Assembly (NCBI GenBank): GCA_964617665.1
Contig: CAZUAH010000070.1
Span: 1 to 40,071 of the forward strand
Direction: 5' to 3'
Length of the DNA: 40,071 bases
Source: JADHUC01 sp964617665
GTDB lineage: Bacteria > Planctomycetota > Planctomycetia > Pirellulales > Pirellulaceae
Shown here: one piece after another, positions 1 to 8,917 of the stretch
Layout of the letters: each line of letters starts with the position of its first letter
Position numbering within the stretch: position 1 is the stretch's first letter
Notes under the pieces: model-generated
Seen by the model: only the letters and a program-made list of their open reading frames with translations
The model's database searches: none
What the model was told of the DNA's origin: nothing
Program-made: the position numbers and the translations under genes

Positions 1-678
1 TGGACTCGACTTGTCGGCCAGAACGTGATTACGATCCCGCACACCAGTACCAGCCCGGTCATGGGAACCGATTTCGGACATCGGCCCGCGCCGATGGAAC
101 CGGTTGTCGAGATCTACCAGGGGTGCCGATATACGACCGAATACGCGAAGGCCCCTGATCCTCGGCAGGAACGCGACAACAGCGAGTATGGCGGAAGGGC
201 TCAGCCCGAAGGCTATATGTGGAACGCCCTATCGAAAGGATACCGCTACGGTTTCATTGCCAGCAGCGACCACGTCGCTACACACAATTCGTATACCTGC
301 GTATGGGCCGAGGACTTCTCGAACGAGTCCATTCTGAAAGCACTTGCGAAGCGCCAGTGCTATGCGGCGACCGAGAAGATCGAATGCCGAATGAACATGG
401 GACCGCACTTGATGGGCAGCGAGTTCGAGGCCGACGAGGTTCCACCGCTTGAGGTCGACGTCGCGGGAGTCGTGGAAATCGACCGCGTCGACGTGATCAA
501 AGACAACCACATCATCTACGTTGGACAACCCGAAAAGCCGTCTCGTCGATTCAGCTTCCAGTACCAGGACATGGAGGTCGAACCTGGCGTACACTACTAC
601 TACGCACGCGTGATCCAAAAGGACCGCAACATAGCCTGGATCAGCCCCATCTGGGTCAACGTCACGGGCGGAGGGTAG
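1..678 (+). CDS. C-terminal part of a PHP-superfamily (DUF3604-like) metal-dependent hydrolase
   Basis: The frame is open to the left edge, so the true start lies outside the window; a GTG at 25 is only an internal codon. About 225 residues remain. The segment GFIASSDH followed by a stretch ending SYTCVWAED resembles the late metal-ligand region of PHP-type phosphoesterase-like proteins common in planctomycetes. A beta-rich tail follows that ends with YYYARV and AWISPIWV, as in that family. The catalytic N-terminal part is not visible, so the substrate cannot be stated. The family assignment comes from remembered motif patterns. It stands alone, facing the convergent SDR gene. Confidence 0.7.
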   Translation, partial: WTRLVGQNVITIPHTSTSPVMGTDFGHRPAPMEPVVEIYQGCRYTTEYAKAPDPRQERDNSEYGGRAQPEGYMWNALSKGYRYGFIASSDHVATHNSYTCVWAEDFSNESILKALAKRQCYAATEKIECRMNMGPHLMGSEFEADEVPPLEVDVAGVVEIDRVDVIKDNHIIYVGQPEKPSRRFSFQYQDMEVEPGVHYYYARVIQKDRNIAWISPIWVNVTGGG

Positions 679-834
679 TGTACCGAGTTCGGCGCCGGTC
701 TCGGATCCCGCCGATACCGTCGCGCGACGGTCGCCAGAAGATCAGGAGACCTGCGGTCAGTCGCGTGGCTCGGTCGGGAGACCGGCCACAACGCTCGTCA
801 GCCCGTGACTCGGTGTGGAGACCGGCCACGGCAG

Positions 835-1605
835 CTAGAATACTCGGCTGAGCACGCCGCCATCGACAACCAGGCATGTGCCGGTAATGTAGCTTCCGGC
901 TTCGCTGGCCAACAGCAGCGCCGGTCCCGTCAATTCGTCCGGTTTGGCCCAACGTCCGATCGCTGTCTTTTCGGCCAATGTTTCCTGCTGCTCCTTGCTC
1001 AAGATCGACATGGGCATTTCCGTGGCGATCGGGCCTGGTGCGATGCAGTTGACCGTGATGCCGAATGGTCCCAGGTCAAGGGCGCTGGCGTTGGCCATGG
1101 CGATCAATGCCGCTTTGGTGGCCGAGTAGGCGTTTCGCTTCGGAGTGCTGGCCAAAGCCATGATCGATGAAATGTGAATCACGCGGCCCCAGCCACGTTC
1201 CTTCATTCCAGGAACGATCGCTCGCGTCAGTGCCATGACGTTGTTCAAGTTCAAATCGACCAGGTACTGCCAATCCTCATCTCGGATCTCGTCAATTCCC
1301 TGCGGGATGTTCCAGCCGGCGTTGTTGACGAGGATGTCGACCTTGCCAAGCCGCGCGACAGCTTCCTCGGCTACGCGATCCACGCTTTCGCGAAGAGCCA
1401 TGTCGGCCACCAAGTACTCGACGCGAACGCCCGTATCGTCACGGATCTTCTCGGCCGCAGCTTTCAGGTGCTCCTCGTTTCGGGCGCAAAGGAACAAATC
1501 CGCTCCTGCCTCCGCGAACCCACGAGCGATGGAGTTGCCGATCCCTTTACTGCCGCCGGTGACTAGCGCGACCCGTCCGCCAAGGCCAAAGATTGTATCC
1601 TTCAT
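835..1605 (-). CDS. short-chain dehydrogenase/reductase (SDR), 3-oxoacyl-ACP reductase/glucose dehydrogenase-like
   Basis: This is a 256-residue classical SDR predicted to oxidise or reduce a hydroxyl/keto group with NAD(P). Visible motifs are the cofactor glycine motif TGGSKGIG (residues 16-23), NNAG (94-97), catalytic Ser147 in HISSIM, and Tyr160/Lys164 in YSATK. The C-terminal GPIATEM segment and VDGG end are typical of the FabG/glucose-dehydrogenase-like subgroup. Length is normal. The ATG at 1605 is chosen because GAGAGG lies just upstream and the next residues begin a normal SDR N-terminus; the longer frame up to 1731 adds 42 residues unlike any SDR. The substrate is not determinable; nearby sugar genes make a sugar or polyol possible. 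Confidence 0.9.
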   Translation of the reverse strand: MKDTIFGLGGRVALVTGGSKGIGNSIARGFAEAGADLFLCARNEEHLKAAAEKIRDDTGVRVEYLVADMALRESVDRVAEEAVARLGKVDILVNNAGWNIPQGIDEIRDEDWQYLVDLNLNNVMALTRAIVPGMKERGWGRVIHISSIMALASTPKRNAYSATKAALIAMANASALDLGPFGITVNCIAPGPIATEMPMSILSKEQQETLAEKTAIGRWAKPDELTGPALLLASEAGSYITGTCLVVDGGVLSRVF

Positions 1606-1744
1606 TGTCCTACCTCTCTCCCAAGCATCGATTGAATGGCCAAGTGTGTTCTTCTGGTGTACTTGACGCTGCCTACGGTGAACACACAACATGTAGTCGC
1701 ACGTCGTCATTGTCAACTGTGTTTCGAGCACGAAGTATCGGACT

Positions 1745-2185
1745 ATGCGTAGGCTGAAATCGTGTGGGGTGTTGGTTTTCCGAGCAAAGCCCAGTTGCTC
1801 GTTCTTGCTGATGAAACATCCGCGTCGCTACGATCTGCCGAAAGGGCACATCGAGGGCGGCGAGACCGAACTGGACTGCGCCTTGCGGGAACTTGACGAG
1901 GAGACCGGAATCAACCGTGAACAGATCCGAATCGATCCAGAGTTCAGGTTCGAGGAGACGTATCATGCGAGATACAAACGCTTTCCCGGCGAAATCGTTG
2001 ACAAGACCTTGGTCATCTTCCTCGGTTGGCTGGACGCTGGTGGCGATCAGTTGCAGTTGACCGAGCATCGTGGCTACGAGTGGTTGGAATGGCACCCTCC
2101 TCACCACATCCAACAGAATACCGTCGATCCGTTGCTCGAAGCAGTCCACGGGCACTTCGAGAAACGCGGCGCGGCCCCGCCGTAG
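1745..2185 (+). CDS. Nudix hydrolase, Ap4A hydrolase-like
   Basis: This 146-residue protein is a single Nudix domain that should hydrolyse a nucleoside diphosphate linked to another group. The Nudix box GX5EX7REUXEEXGU is complete: it begins GHIEGGE and continues to RELDEETGI. The DLPKGH approach to the box, the late YEWLEW segment and the small size resemble asymmetrical diadenosine-tetraphosphate hydrolases. It is divergent from the SDR gene, with about 140 bp between the two starts, so both promoters must lie there. The specific substrate is inferred from resemblance only. Confidence 0.88.
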   Translation: MRRLKSCGVLVFRAKPSCSFLLMKHPRRYDLPKGHIEGGETELDCALRELDEETGINREQIRIDPEFRFEETYHARYKRFPGEIVDKTLVIFLGWLDAGGDQLQLTEHRGYEWLEWHPPHHIQQNTVDPLLEAVHGHFEKRGAAPP

Positions 2186-2540
2186 AATCTCGGAGATACT
2201 CAGGTTTTCCGTTGGGATTCCGAGGAAAACTGCTCGGCACACGTCCTGAGTCCCGCCAAGCCGTCTTCAGCCGGACTGGGTCTTGTAGTTGGGGGCCGTT
2301 CAACGTAGATTAACGAGCGAGTGCAGCCATGTGGCTGCGCCGGAACGAGAGCCGCCGATCAACCTTCTGTCCCTTGTCGAACTGTCGTCGATTTACCCTG
2401 CGGCAGCTTCTATCTAGGCGACCAGGGTTTTTCGGTGGGTTGCCTTTTGAGTGTGTTTCTCCCTTCCAAACTTCCGGTTCGGCGGGGAATTATTTCGGGC
2501 GATGCCCGTACTACAAGTGTTCGATTTTGGAGTGTTGATT
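2186..2540 (+). other. intergenic region and probable structured 5' leader of the cold-shock gene
   Basis: This 355-bp stretch holds no convincing gene. It contains a hairpin with arms GCAGCC (2323-2328) and GGCTGC (2333-2338) around ATGT. A second has arms CGGGC (2496-2500) and GCCCG (2504-2508), about 30 bases before the cold-shock start. A pyrimidine-rich stretch lies between them. Cold-shock mRNAs often have long structured leaders in other bacteria, so a leader role is inferred by analogy; no promoter was identified. Confidence 0.35.
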
Positions 2541-2756
2541 ATGCCGCAGGGTAACATCAAGAAACTGGTTCACGACCGAGGATTCGGGTTCATCTCGGGC
2601 GACGGCACTGATGTCTTCTTTCACATGTCTTCAGTCGAAGGGGGGAGTTTCGAGGAACTCCAGGAAGGTCAGCTTGTCGAATATGAAATCGACGACGAGG
2701 AACAGCCCCGTCGCCGAAACCAAGGTCCTCGAGCAAAATCAGTGAAACCCGCGTAG
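2541..2756 (+). CDS. cold-shock domain protein (CspA family)
   Basis: This 71-residue protein is a single cold-shock domain, an OB-fold that binds single-stranded RNA and DNA. The RNP1-like motif GFGFIS and RNP2-like motif DVFFHMS are both present, with the usual EGQLVEYEI strand after them. The C-terminus is basic. ATG 2541 is chosen because GGAG lies 8 bases upstream and the protein then starts directly at the fold; a longer in-frame reading from 2451 would add 30 unrelated residues. The long untranslated leader may matter for regulation. An inverted repeat overlaps the stop codon. Confidence 0.92.
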   Translation: MPQGNIKKLVHDRGFGFISGDGTDVFFHMSSVEGGSFEELQEGQLVEYEIDDEEQPRRRNQGPRAKSVKPA

Positions 2757-2822
2757 TCTGAGAGACAGACTCGCTTGTCAGCAAATCGACGCCGCGCAAG
2801 ATGCACTCTCTGCTTTGCGCGG
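2755..2822. terminator. possible hairpins at the convergent gene ends
   Basis: Two inverted repeats lie where the cold-shock gene (plus) and the nitronate monooxygenase gene (minus, stop at 2778) converge. AGTCTG 2755-2760 pairs with CAGACT 2766-2771. CCGCGCAA 2792-2799 pairs with TTGCGCGG 2815-2822, inside the last codons of the minus-strand gene. Neither is followed by a clear U-tract, so a terminator role is only plausible. Confidence 0.3.
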
Positions 2823-4256
2823 TGCATTCTTGTCCCGCAGAAGGTACTCGATTACGTCAGTTGCCGTGTAGCACAGCGCGCCTTCCTTGATGAAGCGCGC
2901 CGCGTCTTCGACGTCGTTGCCGGAAGTGACCAACGGTTTCTCTCGTTCGCCGTTGCGGTGAATCTGGCTGAGACCGATGTTCGCCATGAGCGCGTTGCAG
3001 ATGCACTTGCGACCGGAGGTCTCTTCTTCGTCGCCACCTTTGCGTACATAGTCCGCCACCGGTTCGGCAGGACACCGCCACGCCAATAACCCATCTTCCC
3101 TTTTGTAGGCATGGCGAAGATATCCGAGGTCGCAGACGCGCGATCGCTGTTCGCACAGCGCGTCATCAGAGAACGTGCCGTCCAACTGCACCACTTTGAA
3201 GGGGAAGCCGGCGGGCGAAACAAGAGGATCCGTGAACACTTTGGCCATGCCTTCGCGACTTGCCGCCAGCACCTGATCTTTCAAATAGGTATCCAAGTCG
3301 GACTCTTCGCAGTACGCGAACGCCGTACCTACCTGGACGCCGGCAGCGCCCGCGTCCATTGCCTCGCGCAGTCGCTCCGGCTCCGCGCACGATCCAGCCA
3401 GCCAAAACGGAAGCCCCAACTTACGAATGGCCTCAAGATCCGGCATATCGCGGTCGCCATAGACCGGCTCGCCATCGTGACTCAACTGCATCTGTCCGCG
3501 AGGCGGTGCGTTGTGGCCACCGGCCGTGGGGCCTTCGATTACAAAGCCATCGACCTGGCCAGTTGACCGTCTGACCAGCATGGTCCCCAACGTGGCCGAG
3601 GCGATGATGGCGATGAACTTGGGTCGGACGAGCGTGGGCGTTGCGCCGCCCATGAACGCCTTTGGATCGAATCGCGTTAAATGCTCCTCGCCTCGATCCG
3701 CTCCCGCCACGTTCAGTGTCAATTCGACAGGTTGACCATCGACCAGAGAATCGAGGATGCCGGGGATGGTCCTGGGGATGCCCGCACCCATCAAGACCCA
3801 GTCGATGCCCGCGAGCATCGCTCCGTACAACGACGGCAATGTCGGAAGTTGAATCTTCTCTAGATAGTTGATCCCAACCGGTTGGTCGTGCCCTTCTTTT
3901 GCCAGGAACACTTCCACGAAGTTGCCTGCAACCAGCAACTCCTCCAAATGCCGACTGGGCTGTACGACGGAGATTGGCTTCGATTTGAACCGCGTATTCT
4001 TTCCCTTGCCGCCTGGAACGAAATAGCGGTCGAGTATGCGTCGGGCGACACCTGGGACAGGAAACGAATCAAGCGCTCGCCGGACGTGGCCGCCTGGATC
4101 TCCCAGTTGAAGACGTCTTGTCAGGATCACGTCCAGTGCGGTTCCAGATACTACCCCCAACTGGCCCGCTGCAGAGACGGCACGTGCAAGACGCCAACCA
4201 GAGACGCCCGCACCCATTCCACCTTGTATGATTTTTGGCAATGAATCATGGCTCAT
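2778..4256 (-). CDS. nitronate monooxygenase / 2-nitropropane dioxygenase family flavoprotein
   Basis: This 492-residue TIM-barrel flavoprotein belongs to the nitronate monooxygenase family, which uses FMN to oxidise alkyl nitronates. The N-terminus IIQGGMGAGVSGW carries the family's glycine-rich barrel start. Mid-sequence GPTAGGHNAPPRG holds the Gly-Gly-His segment corresponding to the catalytic-histidine region, and DAGAAGVQVGTAFAY corresponds to the phosphate-binding end. It is longer than typical members of about 350 residues: there is an insertion around residues 70-110 and a C-terminal extension with several cysteines. The extended form resembles planctomycete homologues, but the exact substrate is unknown. 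It is convergent with the cold-shock gene. Confidence 0.85.
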   Translation of the reverse strand: MSHDSLPKIIQGGMGAGVSGWRLARAVSAAGQLGVVSGTALDVILTRRLQLGDPGGHVRRALDSFPVPGVARRILDRYFVPGGKGKNTRFKSKPISVVQPSRHLEELLVAGNFVEVFLAKEGHDQPVGINYLEKIQLPTLPSLYGAMLAGIDWVLMGAGIPRTIPGILDSLVDGQPVELTLNVAGADRGEEHLTRFDPKAFMGGATPTLVRPKFIAIIASATLGTMLVRRSTGQVDGFVIEGPTAGGHNAPPRGQMQLSHDGEPVYGDRDMPDLEAIRKLGLPFWLAGSCAEPERLREAMDAGAAGVQVGTAFAYCEESDLDTYLKDQVLAASREGMAKVFTDPLVSPAGFPFKVVQLDGTFSDDALCEQRSRVCDLGYLRHAYKREDGLLAWRCPAEPVADYVRKGGDEEETSGRKCICNALMANIGLSQIHRNGEREKPLVTSGNDVEDAARFIKEGALCYTATDVIEYLLRDKNAPRKAESASCAASIC

Positions 4257-4990
4257 GAAGACTTACTTCCTTGCTAGGATACTGACCTGCGGCGTCGGCC
4301 AAACCTTGGACGTGAAAAGAAGACCGAACGGTGTGGATTCTTAACAGGCCGCAGTTTGATCAGAAGGCAGCGTAAGCTCGATCATGTGCTTACGTCCATT
4401 CACAGATGATATGATAGGCAATGCCAAGTCGATTAACGAGCCTGCAAGAATAGGAATCCGCCAATTTCAGTCGCCCACCGCTAGCAAGAGTCTTGGTCTC
4501 TGACGACGGTCGAGCCATTCGAGGGGAGGTACTAGTGGCCGACCTGTACATCCACTGCCGTTTGTCCAACCCGCCGAACCGGACTTGTCGTTCGCACAGA
4601 TAGGCAGTTGGCTTCAAGACGAACACGCGTGCGCGTGGCACTGCTTACTTGTTAGCAGTGCTGGTCGTGGCCACAGAAAGACACAGATAACAAGTAGGTC
4701 GTGCCATGCGGTACTTGGGGCGAACAAACTCTCCCATCCGCGAATCCCGCGAGATGTGCGCCGTTGCCGCAGCCGTTCACATCAGGCCCCGTGACAGTAG
4801 TCGCTGAGCCCCCAAACCGTGGTGCATGGATTGAGAAACTCGCTGCTTCAGAGAATGTAATAGTTACGTAAAAGTTCAGCGGATACAGGCAGATCACCAT
4901 CGAAAACGTTGCTGCGCAGTTTGAGTTCCTGTCTGGCAAACCAGCGCGACATGGAGCGGACCGCCTTCGCCGCAGATGTTACGCATCACC
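4257..4990. other. 734-bp intergenic stretch with no recognised gene
   Basis: Only short frames of under 100 codons occur here, and none has a family motif, a good ribosome site or coding-like codon use. The genes on both sides read on the minus strand; this stretch is upstream of the nitronate monooxygenase gene and downstream of the HzsA-like gene. The promoter of the former should lie at its left end. No transposon end, tRNA or clear hairpin terminator was found. Confidence 0.5.
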
Positions 4991-7555
4991 CTATTCGTTA
5001 GTCGCTCGCCTCGATTCATGTTGCAGTAACGCTGAGATGTTTGCCCGATCTTCGGCTGCCAATTGCTCCCGTTTGGTGTAGAAGCGCTCGTACTTTTCGA
5101 CTTCCGGTGCTGTCCATGTATTCGCTTCCGTGTAGTCGCCGCAATAGGGAACACTCAAATCGATCCAAGCAGCAATCTTGTCCATTTCTTCTCGGGACAG
5201 CTCTACGTCCTCATGCCCTTCGTCAAGCAGTTCCATCAGCTTGCTGCGGTTCGCGCCGGCAGAATACGGAGGTTGCATTGGCGGAGTCGACTGGGCGCTG
5301 ACCCAGTTGACCATGGCATGTTCGGCTTTGCCTCGCCAACCCGAGTTCTTCTGTGCATCGTCGGGACGTGCGTGGGTCAGTGCCAAATAGGCTTTGCTCC
5401 ATCGGCGTTTGGCGAGACTGTCCACGACTTCGCGATCCGTCAGATCGTAAGGTGTGTCGTCCTCGCCATTGTGGCAGGTCACGCAATGGCGATTGAGGAT
5501 CGGTTGGATTTCCTCTGGAAAGCTGAAACCGCGCGGTTCGCCGTAGAATGCCATCAGTTTCTTGGGCCCGGCCTTGAGAGCGGCCTTCAGCGGCAGGTCG
5601 GCGAGCGGTGCGCTGTTCTTGTGCTCATGACAGCCGACACATGACGCGTTCTCGCCCGGCTGAATTGTCGTCCAACTGCGCATGGTCTGCACCAGACGGC
5701 CGTTCTTGTCGAGCAACTGAAAATAAACTGGCGTGCGGGCCGGTAGGCGGAAGAACGCCGAACCATCCTCCTCGACCGTGGCATCACCCAAGACAATCTT
5801 CGGATCCCACGCACCGTTGCCGATGGCTACGGGCGTGCTGACCAGAGCACCGCCGCCGGGGCCTCCGTTGCGATTCGAGCCGACGCCGGCGGCGCGAAAG
5901 TCCAATGCAACGACGCGCAGTTTCTTAATCGTGCCTCGCGGCACGCCTGCCAGGCCGGGCCCGGCATAGACGTCTTGCACGTAACATGTCCCTTCGCTCT
6001 CGCGATAGTCCACTAGGCTCGGACGCGCATGGTGCACCTCGCGTGGACGCAACGGTACCGGTTGACTGCAGGGCAACTCGGGATCCGAGACTAGCAGTTC
6101 GCGTCGCCCGTCGATCGTCATGAAGTAGATGCCGAAACGTGGCCCCAGCGAGCCGACTTTCCACTGCCAGCCAACCGGATGATAAGTGACCAAGAATTCT
6201 GTTTCGCTCAGAGGATACGGATACTGGAACAATTCGCCATGCTGACCGAAGGCGTCGACCTTCACGGCTGGCGTGTCGCGTACCGGTGCCACCAGTTGCA
6301 CGCCGGTGTTCTCCTGGCGGCCTTTCGCCGGGTCGATCAAGATCAGTTTGCCTGTCTGCCGCGAATGGTGACCGGTCGCAATGGCCAGCGCCTTCTGGGT
6401 GCTCGGAACGCCGCGGGCGTGCAGGATGGTCGTCGGGAACCAGGAGTTGACGCCGTAGAACTCCGTCTGGTTCGTGCCGTCCGGGTTCATTTGCAGGAGC
6501 GGCTGGGGGTAGACTTGCCCGCGGTCGTTATATTCCCAACGTGTGTAGAGAATACGACCGTCATCGGTCACTGCCGGATAGTTGTCATGCACCTGGTCGA
6601 AGGTCAACCGCCGGAGAAAACGGCCATCCGAAGCGCAACGGTAGAGGTTGCTGACTTCCGTCCACCAACAATCGACGATCTGTACGCAGCGAGTCGAGTT
6701 GAAAATGACATCCCCGTCCGGCAGGTAGGCACCCTCGTAGTCGGCAACGCCCAATCCGTCGGTTAATTGCCGGACTTCACGCGTCGCCAAATCCATTTCG
6801 TACAGGTGGTAATCGTCCTCTCGATCCGACTTCTTCCACGCAAATAACACTCGCTTGCCATCATAGGAGACGTCCGGATCACGGATCACACCATTTGAAT
6901 CCTCCAGAAGCGTTTCTACGCGAAAGTTGCCTCCATCCCATTCGAGCAGACACAACGCCGAGCGGGGCCTGAAGTGACGTTCGGCTTGCGCGTCAGACTG
7001 GCCCTCGGTGTACGCGTAGTGCGAACCGCCGACCGTGTAGTGCTTTGTGAAAATGATTCGAGGCACCGAATTGACGAGCCGCTCAAGTCGTTGCTGGCGG
7101 CGCAACTGGCAAGCTTGCACGTACAACTCCAGCCACGCGGGATCGTCGACGGAAGTGTCGGCTTTGATCAGCGCGCCCCGCTTTGCCGCCAGTCCCGCGC
7201 CAGAAGTGCCCAATTCCTCAAGCACTCGGCTGATCATTTGCCGTTCGGGCTCTGAATTTCGATCGGCATCAAAGTACCAGCCGAAATCGCGATGTGGATT
7301 GAAGTCGTTCAAGGCTTCAGGTCGGCGTGGATTGTCTTGTATGAACCAATCGGTCTCGGGGAAATCGTCCCAGAACTTGCGATATAGATCCGCGTAGACG
7401 GCGTTTCGATCCAGTTTCGCGGATGTCTGTGCCAAGCGTTCCCGGACTGCGGTCATCGTGGTCGCCCACGACGACTGCTTGACGTAGATCCGGCCAGAGT
7501 CTGCGGCGGCGGTCACGGATGGAATGAGTAGCAGAAAGAGGACGAGTTTCTTCAC
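4991..7555 (-). CDS. exported HzsA-like protein with two c-type haem motifs
   Basis: This 854-residue protein begins with a signal peptide (KKLVLFLLLIPSVTAAA) and is predicted to act in the periplasm. It resembles the planctomycete family related to the hydrazine synthase alpha subunit: a middle beta-propeller-like region (repeated DPDVSYDGKRVLF, DGRILYTRWEY segments) and a C-terminal cytochrome part. Two CxxCH haem-attachment motifs are visible: CVGCH (codons at 5627-5641) and CVTCH (5471-5485). GTG 7555 is selected because a perfect AAGGAGG lies 7 bases upstream, and it places the signal peptide at the N-terminus. A true hydrazine synthase is unlikely because no beta/gamma subunit genes are nearby; these homologues are widespread in non-anammox planctomycetes and have no known reaction. 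Confidence 0.82.
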   Translation of the reverse strand: MKKLVLFLLLIPSVTAAADSGRIYVKQSSWATTMTAVRERLAQTSAKLDRNAVYADLYRKFWDDFPETDWFIQDNPRRPEALNDFNPHRDFGWYFDADRNSEPERQMISRVLEELGTSGAGLAAKRGALIKADTSVDDPAWLELYVQACQLRRQQRLERLVNSVPRIIFTKHYTVGGSHYAYTEGQSDAQAERHFRPRSALCLLEWDGGNFRVETLLEDSNGVIRDPDVSYDGKRVLFAWKKSDREDDYHLYEMDLATREVRQLTDGLGVADYEGAYLPDGDVIFNSTRCVQIVDCWWTEVSNLYRCASDGRFLRRLTFDQVHDNYPAVTDDGRILYTRWEYNDRGQVYPQPLLQMNPDGTNQTEFYGVNSWFPTTILHARGVPSTQKALAIATGHHSRQTGKLILIDPAKGRQENTGVQLVAPVRDTPAVKVDAFGQHGELFQYPYPLSETEFLVTYHPVGWQWKVGSLGPRFGIYFMTIDGRRELLVSDPELPCSQPVPLRPREVHHARPSLVDYRESEGTCYVQDVYAGPGLAGVPRGTIKKLRVVALDFRAAGVGSNRNGGPGGGALVSTPVAIGNGAWDPKIVLGDATVEEDGSAFFRLPARTPVYFQLLDKNGRLVQTMRSWTTIQPGENASCVGCHEHKNSAPLADLPLKAALKAGPKKLMAFYGEPRGFSFPEEIQPILNRHCVTCHNGEDDTPYDLTDREVVDSLAKRRWSKAYLALTHARPDDAQKNSGWRGKAEHAMVNWVSAQSTPPMQPPYSAGANRSKLMELLDEGHEDVELSREEMDKIAAWIDLSVPYCGDYTEANTWTAPEVEKYERFYTKREQLAAEDRANISALLQHESRRATNE

Positions 7556-7562
7556 AGGGGAA

Positions 7563-7569
7563 CCTCCTT
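7563..7569 (-). promoter_or_regulatory. strong Shine-Dalgarno AAGGAGG deciding a GTG start
   Basis: The minus strand reads AAGGAGG, 7 bases before GTG 7555. This favours the GTG start over the upstream ATG codon at 7624, which would add 23 residues before the signal peptide. Confidence 0.75.
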
Positions 7570-7684
7570 GCGTTCGCGAATTTCGGACTACGTGCATGGA
7601 TAAGTCTAGTTCCTCATGGTACAAGATACAACGACAACGATGACGTCCAACAACGATCCCGACACGTAACGAAAGGCCGAAGAC

Positions 7685-8833
7685 ATGACAAAGCGAGGAA
7701 TGCAGCGATTTCTGGGCTTTCTTGCAGTCCCCGTGTGCTTGTGGCTATCAGCACACGCCAATGCTGCCGAGCCGGAATGTGGCAAACCGAAGACGCAACT
7801 GCTGGCCGAATTGCCGGACTATTGCCCCACTCCGGACGGGATGGCGATTGACGCAGACGGCAATCTAGTAGTCGCTTGTCCGAACTACGGCGACGCGAAC
7901 AAGCCGGCTTGCCTGATCAAGATCGACAAGCAGAACCGTGTCACCAAGTTGGCTGACGTGCCTCCGCTGGCCGCAACCGGACGCGCCTGCCCGATGGGCA
8001 TTGCGTTTGGACCCGATGGCGACTTGTATGTCTGTGACAATCAGAATTGGCCAACGGGCAACGGTGACAATGGTGAAATCAACCAAGGGCGCGTTCTTCG
8101 GCTTAAGATCCGCGAGGGGAAGGTGGTGCACACGACCGTCGTCGCCAAGAACATCAGCCACCCCAACGGCGTGCGGTGTCGCAGCGGCAAGCTGTATGTC
8201 ACCGTATCCATGATGCCGAAAGTGAAACGCGACGATGGTCTGCTGACCAGCGCGGTGTACGTCTTTCCTGCAGGTGGCAAGAACATCAAGGTCTCCAACA
8301 CACTGGCGGACAAAGAGATCCTCACCACTTTCGCGACGCTGAACCGGCACTGCCAATACGGTGCAGATGGGCTGGTCTTCGACAGTCAAGGCAATCTGTA
8401 CGTCGGCAACTTCGGCGATGGAGCCATCCACAAGATCACATTCGACCAGAATGGCAGCGTGAAGACCAACACGATCTTCGCCAAGACCGATCACGACTAT
8501 ACCCTCGATCCCAATGAGCCCGGTTTCCTGGCTAAGGCAACCAAGGCAAAAATGCGTACTACCGACGGCATCTGCGTCGACTCGGAAGACAACATCTACG
8601 TGGCGGACTTCTCGAACAATGCGTTGGCTAAGGTAGCACCGTGCGGCAAGATCACCGTTCTGGCCCAGAACGGCGATACCGACGGAAGCGACGGCCTGAT
8701 GGACCAGCCGGGCGAGCCGATCATCTGGAACGGGAATCTGGTGGTCACCTGCTTCGACATGGTCACGGGCCCGGACAAAGTGAATACCGGACACGACAAA
8801 CCCTACACGATTGTCGCCCTGGATTTGGAGTAG
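7685..8833 (+). CDS. exported SMP-30/gluconolactonase-like beta-propeller protein
   Basis: This 382-residue protein starts with a signal peptide (FLGFLAVPVCLWLSAHANAA) and then repeats the SMP-30/NHL pattern DGMAIDADGNLVVA, MGIAFGPDGDLYV, DGLVFDSQGNLYVGN and DGICVDSEDNIYVAD. These strands form a six-bladed propeller; family members are metal-dependent lactonases or binding proteins. A lactonase role on an exported sugar lactone is plausible because an alcohol dehydrogenase and a sugar kinase follow on the same strand, 84 bp and about 1.3 kb downstream. It is divergent from the HzsA-like gene across 129 bp, which must carry both promoters. The catalytic metal ligands were not individually assigned. 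Confidence 0.82.
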   Translation: MTKRGMQRFLGFLAVPVCLWLSAHANAAEPECGKPKTQLLAELPDYCPTPDGMAIDADGNLVVACPNYGDANKPACLIKIDKQNRVTKLADVPPLAATGRACPMGIAFGPDGDLYVCDNQNWPTGNGDNGEINQGRVLRLKIREGKVVHTTVVAKNISHPNGVRCRSGKLYVTVSMMPKVKRDDGLLTSAVYVFPAGGKNIKVSNTLADKEILTTFATLNRHCQYGADGLVFDSQGNLYVGNFGDGAIHKITFDQNGSVKTNTIFAKTDHDYTLDPNEPGFLAKATKAKMRTTDGICVDSEDNIYVADFSNNALAKVAPCGKITVLAQNGDTDGSDGLMDQPGEPIIWNGNLVVTCFDMVTGPDKVNTGHDKPYTIVALDLE

Positions 8834-8917
8834 CGCGGCGAAGCTGGACGAAGTAAGGTGGCCAAGTCTTCGCGGGCCCACCACCCAGTACTGAAAGCAC
8901 AGGAAGGAAACAGCACA

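Noticed and set aside
4390..4939. Short minus-strand frames in the 734-bp gap
   Set aside because: No motif, poor ribosome sites and unusual composition; treated as non-coding.
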